Part shown: piece by piece, positions 1-3,972 of the stretch
How positions within the stretch are numbered: position 1 is the stretch's first letter
How the letters are laid out: each line of letters opens with the position of its first letter
DNA from: Deltaproteobacteria bacterium
GTDB taxonomy: Bacteria > Desulfobacterota > Desulfobacteria > C00003060 > C00003106
Reading direction: 5' to 3'
DNA length: 6,121 nt
Assembly (NCBI GenBank): GCA_019314005.1
Contig: JAFDAE010000317.1
Coordinates: 1 to 6,121 of the forward strand
Translations under genes and position numbers: made by a program
Notes under the pieces: model-generated
The model's input: the letters and a program-made list of their open reading frames with translations, nothing else
Told to the model about the DNA's origin: nothing
The model's database searches: none

Positions 1-133
1 TAATGATAGCCAATTTAGAGAACTAATTTACGGCAATTACCGCATCATTTATCGTATCGAAACCAAACAAATATCCATTCTCACGATTCGACATGGCAGA
101 CAAATATTGCCAATCAATGAAATTAAGACATAA
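1..133 (+). CDS. RelE/ParE-family toxin, C-terminal part only
   Basis: Frame 2 is open from the left edge to a TAA at 131-133, giving 43 residues that start NDSQFRELIYGNYRIIYRI and end with RHGRQILPINEIK. The pattern of a short 'R-E-L-I-Y-G-N-Y-R-I-I-Y' strand followed by a second strand and 'I-R-H-G-R-Q' near the C-terminus is typical of the RelE/ParE toxin fold of type II toxin-antitoxin systems, which act as mRNA interferases or gyrase poisons. The start and any antitoxin gene lie left of the window, so which subfamily it belongs to cannot be told. The frame is intact to its stop, so the visible part shows no decay. The next gene begins 82 bp downstream on the same strand. An alternative reading, chance coding, is unlikely given the match over the whole tail. 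Confidence 0.75.
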   Translation, partial: NDSQFRELIYGNYRIIYRIETKQISILTIRHGRQILPINEIKT

Positions 134-134
134 C
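107..134 (+). promoter_or_regulatory. possible sigma70-type promoter for mltF
   Basis: TTGCCA at 107-112 (5 of 6 to TTGACA) and CATAAC at 129-134 (4 of 6 to TATAAT) are separated by 16 bp, and lie within and just after the end of the toxin gene. Transcription would start near 141, giving a leader of about 75 nt before the mltF start at 216. The -10 match is weak, so read-through from the toxin operon is an equal possibility. Confidence 0.25.
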
Positions 135-201
135 AAGCGCATGGACAACCTCACCTTTTTTTCCCAAGGACTTAAAAAGGAAGAGAATGGAAGGATGGGC
201 C

Positions 202-211
202 GGGAGCGAGG
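202..211 (+). promoter_or_regulatory. mltF: ribosome binding site that sets the mltF start
   Basis: GGGAG at 202-206 and GAGG at 208-211 lie 9 and 4 nt before the ATG at 216. That ATG opens directly into a signal peptide. The in-frame ATG at 93 lies inside the toxin gene and would put 41 charged, non-conserved residues before the signal peptide, so 216 is preferred. Confidence 0.65.
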
Positions 212-215
212 TACA

Positions 216-1676
216 ATGAAACAGTTTTTGATCATTTTGACGATGGTGGGACTTATTGTCTTTCCTTTTTGTCAGTCTCCCTCTGCGGAAGAGCCTTCGT
301 CTACTCTCCCTCTGGCTTCACATTTTTCAAAAAAGTACAAGGATGATTTGAGCGGCCTCCTTGCCAGGCGGTATATCCGGGTATTGATCGCCTTCAACAA
401 GACCAATTTCTTCCTTTCCGAAGGTAAGTTTTTTGGGTTTGAGTACGCCCTTTTAAAGGATTACGAGGCATTCCTTAACAAAGGGATCAAAAAACGGGAA
501 CTGAAAGTTGTCCTTGAATTTGTCCCGTGTGAGGGCAATCGACTGATAACCGAACTGTTGAAGGGGTATGGGGATATCGTTGCGGCCGGACTGACGATTA
601 CCCCAAAACGATCTGCCATGGCAGATTTTACAGCACCCTATTTGACCGGGGTTGACGAAGTGGTTGTCACCCGCAAGGGGGATCCAAGGCTGCGTACCCT
701 CGACGATCTGGCCGGACGCAACGTATGTGTGAGGAGGAGCAGCAGTTATTACGAAAGCCTAATTTCCCTCAATAGGAAGCTTGTTGAGTCCGGAAAACGG
801 CCTGTCCGGATTATAAGGATGGATGAGAACCTGGAGACCGAGGACATCCTTGAACTGGTAAGCAGCGGTGCGGTGGAGATGACCGTAGCTGACAGCCATA
901 TTGCCAAAATATGGTCAGGCATACTCAAGAATCTGGAGATTCACGAAAATGTAAAGCTTCGCTCAGAGGCCAAGATTGGATGGATGGTCAGAAAGAATAA
1001 CCCTGAACTAAAAGCGAGTTTGAACGGATTCTTAAAGACTCGCAGGCAGGGCACGCTTTTTGGAAATATCTATTTCAACCAATATTATAAGAAAAATCCC
1101 TGGATAAAAAACCCTCTCCGTAGCGGAGAAACAAAGAAGTTGCGGAAATATAAACATCTCTTCCAAAAGTACGCATCGCGTTACGGATTCGATTGGCTGC
1201 TTATCATGGCCATGGCGTATCAGGAATCCGGGTTGGATAACAACAAGAAGAACCCATCCGGCGCTGTCGGTATCATGCAAGTGCGGCCCCAAACAGGCAA
1301 AGACAAAAACGTCGGTATCGAAAATGTGCATCTCTTGGAAAACAATATTCATGCGGGTGTAAAATATCTGGCCTTCCTCCGAGACCGGTATTTCGACGAC
1401 CAGGAGATTCGACCACGGGATCAACTTCGATTTGCCATTGCCGCATATAATGCGGGTCCTGCCAAAATACGGCGGGTCAGGTCATTGGCAAAGAAGATGG
1501 GAATGGACCCCAACCAGTGGTTTCGGAATGTAGAGTTGGCCGCCTTAAAGCTGATTGGACAAGAGACTGTCAGATACGTAAGCAACATCAATAAATATTA
1601 CGTTTTATACCGGCTTGCACCGGAACTCTTGGAAACTCGGGAAAAAGAAAAAGCCGAGCTTAAGAAAGGGGTGTAG
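216..1676 (+). CDS. mltF: MltF-type membrane-bound lytic murein transglycosylase
   Basis: This 486-residue exported protein (E. coli MltF is about 518) probably cleaves the MurNAc-GlcNAc bond of peptidoglycan in the periplasm, leaving 1,6-anhydro ends. Residues 1-24 look like a signal peptide: Lys2, a hydrophobic run, then SPSA before EE. Cys19 is preceded by FPF, not a good lipobox, so lipidation is doubtful. Residues about 52-280 resemble the family 3 solute-binding domain (RYIRVLIAF, then GDIVAAGLTITPKR near the middle), which in MltF proteins modulates the enzyme. Residues about 313-450 are the transglycosylase domain, with the YQESGLD motif containing catalytic Glu337, GIMQV at 352-356 and AYNAGPAKI at 410-418. 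All expected motifs are present. It follows the toxin gene by 82 bp and converges on the tRNA, with 5 bp between them. The family call is firm; the exact subfamily (MltF rather than another SLT fusion) is inferred from domain order. Confidence 0.9.
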   Translation: MKQFLIILTMVGLIVFPFCQSPSAEEPSSTLPLASHFSKKYKDDLSGLLARRYIRVLIAFNKTNFFLSEGKFFGFEYALLKDYEAFLNKGIKKRELKVVLEFVPCEGNRLITELLKGYGDIVAAGLTITPKRSAMADFTAPYLTGVDEVVVTRKGDPRLRTLDDLAGRNVCVRRSSSYYESLISLNRKLVESGKRPVRIIRMDENLETEDILELVSSGAVEMTVADSHIAKIWSGILKNLEIHENVKLRSEAKIGWMVRKNNPELKASLNGFLKTRRQGTLFGNIYFNQYYKKNPWIKNPLRSGETKKLRKYKHLFQKYASRYGFDWLLIMAMAYQESGLDNNKKNPSGAVGIMQVRPQTGKDKNVGIENVHLLENNIHAGVKYLAFLRDRYFDDQEIRPRDQLRFAIAAYNAGPAKIRRVRSLAKKMGMDPNQWFRNVELAALKLIGQETVRYVSNINKYYVLYRLAPELLETREKEKAELKKGV

Positions 1677-1681
1677 TGGGT

Positions 1682-1758
<77 letters not shown>

Positions 1759-1767
1759 ATGTGTTTT

Positions 1768-1780
1768 TGCAAAGCTCTCA
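1768..1780 (+). repeat. solo repeat end related to the 3124-3199 palindrome
   Basis: TGCAAAGCTCTCA matches the right end of the palindrome (TGCAAAGGTCTCA at 3187-3199) at 12 of 13 bases. It sits 10 bp in front of the tRNA 5' end. No partner arm is visible nearby, so it is either a remnant of a repeat copy or a separately placed end. Confidence 0.4.
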
Positions 1781-1793
1781 AATAGTGGGACAC

Positions 1794-1822
1794 TTTTTAC
1801 ACCAATGCCCATATTTTTGCAA
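1794..1822 (-). promoter_or_regulatory. possible promoter for tRNA-Arg
   Basis: On the minus strand, TTGCAA (1822-1817) and TAAAAA (1799-1794) are 17 bp apart, each matching 4 of 6 consensus bases. Initiation near 1787 would give a leader of about 28 nt before the tRNA, and that leader would contain the repeat-end copy at 1768-1780. Placement is plausible, but the boxes are weak. Confidence 0.35.
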
Positions 1823-1872
1823 GGGGTTTTCCATACCCCGCCAATCCGGTTAATTTCTGCAATTCTTTTTAA

Positions 1873-1901
1873 TTGCCTTTGAAAAAAAACTCTCATATAT
1901 T
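1873..1901 (+). promoter_or_regulatory. sigma70-type promoter for the secreted repeat protein
   Basis: TTGCCT at 1873-1878 (4 of 6) and TATATT at 1896-1901 (5 of 6) have an optimal 17-bp spacer. Transcription would begin near 1908, leaving a leader of about 45 nt before the ATG at 1953. The surroundings are A/T-rich, as is usual for a promoter. I see no operator-like palindrome overlapping it. Confidence 0.5.
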
Positions 1902-1938
1902 GATTTCATAACAAGAAAAATTGCAAACGATCTCTTAT

Positions 1939-1944
1939 GAGGGG
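1939..1944 (+). promoter_or_regulatory. ribosome binding site that sets the 1953 start
   Basis: GAGGGG lies 8 nt before the ATG at 1953. A GTG at 1944-1946 is in the same frame but overlaps this Shine-Dalgarno sequence and has none of its own, so it is rejected as the start. Confidence 0.7.
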
Positions 1945-1952
1945 TGTCCATT

Positions 1953-2546
1953 ATGAAAACTATCTGCTCCTGTTTTTTGTCTTTGCTTCTTACCTTTGTT
2001 GCCACCATCTCCTTTGCTTTCAATACTCAGGATATGATCGATCTTAAAAATGCCGGATTCAGCGATGAGATAATCCTGCTTATGACCAAACCCACGCGTT
2101 CCATCCAACCAAAGGACGTAATTAAGCTAAAAGAGGCTGGTGTTACCGAAGATGTTATCAAGCAGATGATATTAGACGACCTTAAAGAACCGATCAGTCC
2201 TACCTCCACCGACGACCGATTGATAGTAGACCAGATTATTAATCTGAAAAAATCCGGTGTGAGTGACGAAACCATACAAAAAATGTTGGACCGTGAGGAA
2301 AGAGAACGTGCAAGATACTATGGCGTCACCCGAACGGTCAAGCACCCCGACGGTTCGGAATCGATTGTATATGGAGATCTGAAAAAAGAGCCTTTTCCCG
2401 ACACCAAACATTATTACATCAGTACAAGCGAATACCTTGAATCTCTTTCTCTAAGCATAAACAGTGACGGCACCCTTACGGCCGAGGAGAAGAAACTGTG
2501 GGAGGGTATTTTCGGGGCGCTGAGACTAAAGAAGGATATCGACTAG
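1953..2546 (+). CDS. secreted protein with three helical LK..G repeats, function unknown
   Basis: I do not recognise this 197-residue protein as a named family. Residues 1-22 form a clear signal peptide (MKTICSC, hydrophobic core, cleavage after ISFA), so it should be periplasmic or secreted. Three copies of a roughly 20-residue motif follow, of the form 'I-x-L-K-x-[AS]-G-[FV]-[ST]-[DE]-x-x-I-x-x-M': Leu31/Gly35/Met44, Leu59/Gly63/Met72 and Leu98/Gly102/Met111. Each looks like helix, Gly turn, helix. Similar short motifs occur in other deltaproteobacterial exported proteins, where their role is not known to me. After them come a charged stretch (REERERARYYG, 114-124), a segment with HPDGSESIVYGD (131-142) that could form a beta hairpin, and an EF-hand-like loop at 168-179, whose first position is Ser instead of Asp, making calcium binding doubtful. 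It has its own likely promoter and is separated by 204 bp from the response regulator, so a shared operon is not evident. Confidence 0.85.
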   Translation: MKTICSCFLSLLLTFVATISFAFNTQDMIDLKNAGFSDEIILLMTKPTRSIQPKDVIKLKEAGVTEDVIKQMILDDLKEPISPTSTDDRLIVDQIINLKKSGVSDETIQKMLDREERERARYYGVTRTVKHPDGSESIVYGDLKKEPFPDTKHYYISTSEYLESLSLSINSDGTLTAEEKKLWEGIFGALRLKKDID

Positions 2547-2563
2547 TCAGAGCAAACTTCGGC

Positions 2564-2579
2564 GACCTTTGCAAAACGC
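2564..2579 (+). repeat. solo repeat end related to the 3124-3199 palindrome
   Basis: GACCTTTGCAAAACGC matches 3127-3142 (GACCTTTGCATAACGC) at 15 of 16 bases. It begins 17 bp after the stop of the secreted repeat protein. No right-hand partner is visible before the response regulator gene. A shorter possible relative, AGACCTTTG, lies near 2654. Confidence 0.45.
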
Positions 2580-2618
2580 TACGCCTTTTCCATCTCTTTT
2601 GAGTGAACAGTCAATCAT

Positions 2619-2647
2619 TTTCCATCTTTTTTTCAATTTGCTAAAAT
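2619..2647 (+). promoter_or_regulatory. possible extended -10 promoter for the response regulator
   Basis: TTTCCA at 2619-2624 (4 of 6) is followed after 17 bp by TAAAAT at 2642-2647 (5 of 6), with TG at 2639-2640 forming an extended -10. The start would be near 2654, leaving an unusually long leader of about 97 nt. That leader is A-rich and I find no clear stem in it. The rest of the 204-bp gap from 2547 holds only the solo repeat end and the ribosome binding site. Confidence 0.35.
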
Positions 2648-2750
2648 AATTCAAGACCTTTGTGGTTGAAACCGAAAAGAGAAAAATAAAGACATTTTTT
2701 ATTTGGACAACAGCCCATAAGAGTAGAAGTACAGAAAGAGGTGGTAAATC

Positions 2751-3122
2751 ATGAAAGTGCTGGTGGTCGACGATTCCCTGTTAATGCTTCACGCCCTTGT
2801 TTCAATTCTCTCAGAGGCTGGCATCACAAGCATTATGCAGGCTACAGACGGGGAGGAGGCTGTAAGAAAAGTCGCAGAAGAAGCCCCGGACCTTGTGTTT
2901 ATGGACTGGATTATGCCCAACATGTCTGGGATCGAGGCTGTGTTGCAGATTCGCGCAGGTGGAAGCCAGGTTCCGATTATTATGTGCACCAGCAAATCCG
3001 ACAAGGAGCGCGTGATCGAGGCCATTAAAGCAGGGGCCAACAATTACGTCGTGAAACCGTTTGACCCTGAGGTAATCATGAGAAAGATTGACGAAACCAT
3101 GGCGAAAGCCGCGTCTAACTGA
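2751..3122 (+). CDS. CheY-like single-domain response regulator
   Basis: This 123-residue cytoplasmic protein is a bare receiver domain, which takes phosphate from a histidine kinase and signals by binding a partner. All the conserved residues are present: the acidic pair Asp7-Asp8, the phosphoacceptor Asp52 in FMDWIMP, Thr80 followed by Ser81, and Lys102 in the VVKPF motif, with Tyr99 at the switch aromatic position. The protein ends at residue 123 with no DNA-binding or enzymatic output domain. GAGGTGG at 2738-2744, 6 nt before the ATG, supports the start. No kinase, chemotaxis or flagellar gene is in the window, so it is an orphan here and naming it CheY would go beyond the evidence. It may act in motility, phosphorelay or another two-component route. 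It runs toward purQ, and the palindrome starts 1 bp after its stop. Confidence 0.95.
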   Translation: MKVLVVDDSLLMLHALVSILSEAGITSIMQATDGEEAVRKVAEEAPDLVFMDWIMPNMSGIEAVLQIRAGGSQVPIIMCTSKSDKERVIEAIKAGANNYVVKPFDPEVIMRKIDETMAKAASN

Positions 3123-3123
3123 T

Positions 3124-3199
3124 TGAGACCTTTGCATAACGCGACATTTTGAAGCCTGACGCCGCATCACGGGGAAATGGCAGTTATGCAAAGGTCTCA
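3124..3199. repeat. 76-bp palindromic element with 17-bp perfect arms
   Basis: TGAGACCTTTGCATAAC at 3124-3140 is exactly repeated in inverse at 3183-3199, around a 42-bp centre. The pairing can extend inward imperfectly, with CATTT near 3145 facing AAATG near 3175. It fills the whole space between the stop of the response regulator (3122) and the stop of the displaced purQ tail (3200), so in RNA from either strand it would fold into a strong hairpin between two convergent genes. No T-run follows it on either side, so it is not a standard intrinsic terminator, though it may still stop or stabilise transcripts. Related ends at 2564-2579 and 1768-1780 suggest a dispersed intergenic repeat or small non-autonomous mobile element. 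No convincing target duplication is visible. Confidence 0.8.
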
Positions 3200-3337
3200 T
3201 TACAAAAGGCTCTTCACATACTTAACCGCATTTTGAAAGATCCGCACGCCCTCGGTAGGGCCGGCATCCAGTGATTCCCCTTTACGCTTTTTCTCTTCTT
3301 TTATACGAGGCCAGTCAGGATGATTGGTCCAGTGGTT
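3200..3337 (-). pseudogene. purQ: displaced C-terminal tail of purQ
   Basis: On the minus strand, starting at the AAC that overlaps the premature purQ stop by one base, a second frame reads NHWTNHPDWPR, continues through a charged linker, and ends EGVRIFQNAVKYVKSLL before TAA at 3202-3200. These 45 residues are what the end of a PurQ of this type looks like: the Asn-His-Pro segment just after the catalytic PHPEA motif, and the final amphipathic helix. It has no start codon or ribosome binding site of its own and should not be translated alone. Its existence shows that the reading frame upstream was broken by loss of sequence, not by divergence of the C-terminus. Confidence 0.8.
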
Positions 3338-3972
3338 CAGATCCCGGCAATGTCGGCGAGAGAACCGTTCGGATTGAATGGAAAACGTCCTCCTGCAGGG
3401 TCTCCATCAGGGTCGGCATATTGAAAAACTACCTGATTTCCTTGTTGCAGTTTTTGAAGTGTTTCCCGGTCGGTATAAAATTTTCCTTCACCGTGGCGTA
3501 TCGGGAACTCCGGATGTTTTAATCCCTTAGTGAAGATACAGGGGGACGCGGGATTGGTCTTCAGCCGGACCCAATCATCCCGAAAATTGCCGCAGTCATT
3601 GAAGGTAAGGGCCACAGATCTCCCAGTGTAATCTCCGTTGAGACCGGGAAGCAGTCCAAGGTTGACCAGGGTCTGAAATCCATTGCAAATACCTATAATC
3701 AGCTTTCCGTCTTCTATAAATTGCTGAAGTTCCTTGCCGAGGTTGTATTTCAGGCGCACAGCCTGCACCACGCCGGCACCGTGATCATCACCCCAACTGA
3801 ATCCTCCAACGAACGCAAGGATATGAAAGTCGGCAAGATGGGCCTCCCCATTTATGAGCGAATTGATGTGTACCCTTTGTGAATCTCCTCCGGCCATATC
3901 AAAGGCGTACGCGGTTTCAATGTCGCAGTTAAGGCCGTAACCTGTGAGGACCAATACACGGACGTCTTTCAT
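3337..3972 (-). CDS. purQ: phosphoribosylformylglycinamidine synthase glutaminase subunit PurQ, truncated
   Basis: PurQ is a class I glutamine amidotransferase that feeds ammonia to PurL for step 4 of purine synthesis. The 211 residues here contain the N-terminal strand VLVLTGYGLNCD, the oxyanion region FVGGFSWGDDHGAG (about 54-67) and the nucleophile elbow GICNGFQ with Cys96. The frame then stops (TGA, 3339-3337) right after NPNGSLADIAGI. Normal PurQ continues about 15-17 residues through a Pro-His-Pro-Glu motif holding the catalytic His and Glu, which are absent here. The rest of the tail survives in another frame just downstream, so the gene has lost roughly 45-55 bp, of a length equal to 1 modulo 3. 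The product should lack glutaminase activity. The start is secure: its ATG overlaps the purL stop as ATGA, and GGAGGG lies 5 nt upstream (3983-3978). An assembly or read error is the main alternative to a true mutation. Confidence 0.9.
   Translation of the reverse strand: MKDVRVLVLTGYGLNCDIETAYAFDMAGGDSQRVHINSLINGEAHLADFHILAFVGGFSWGDDHGAGVVQAVRLKYNLGKELQQFIEDGKLIIGICNGFQTLVNLGLLPGLNGDYTGRSVALTFNDCGNFRDDWVRLKTNPASPCIFTKGLKHPEFPIRHGEGKFYTDRETLQKLQQGNQVVFQYADPDGDPAGGRFPFNPNGSLADIAGI

Noticed and set aside
93..215. In-frame extension of mltF to an ATG at 93
   Set aside because: It would overlap the toxin gene by 41 bp and put 41 charged residues before a good signal peptide. The ATG at 216 has a Shine-Dalgarno sequence.
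1944..1952. GTG at 1944 as the start of the secreted protein
   Set aside because: It lies on the GAGGGG ribosome binding site that serves the ATG at 1953, and adds only three residues.
2561..2588. GGCG...CGCC followed by TTTT as a terminator for the secreted-protein gene
   Set aside because: Only four base pairs with a 17-nt loop and a short T-run; too weak. The same bases are better explained as a repeat end.
2654..2662. AGACCTTTG as a fourth copy of the repeat end
   Set aside because: Only nine bases match and the sequence diverges at once afterwards; mentioned as possible but not called.
3119..3202. Target-site duplication around the palindrome
   Set aside because: Only ATT on both sides can be proposed, and it overlaps stop codons and the ends of the arms; three bases are not evidence.
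3271..3522. Plus-strand open frame of 83 codons opposite purQ
   Set aside because: It is antisense to conserved PurQ coding sequence, with no ribosome binding site and no recognisable protein features.
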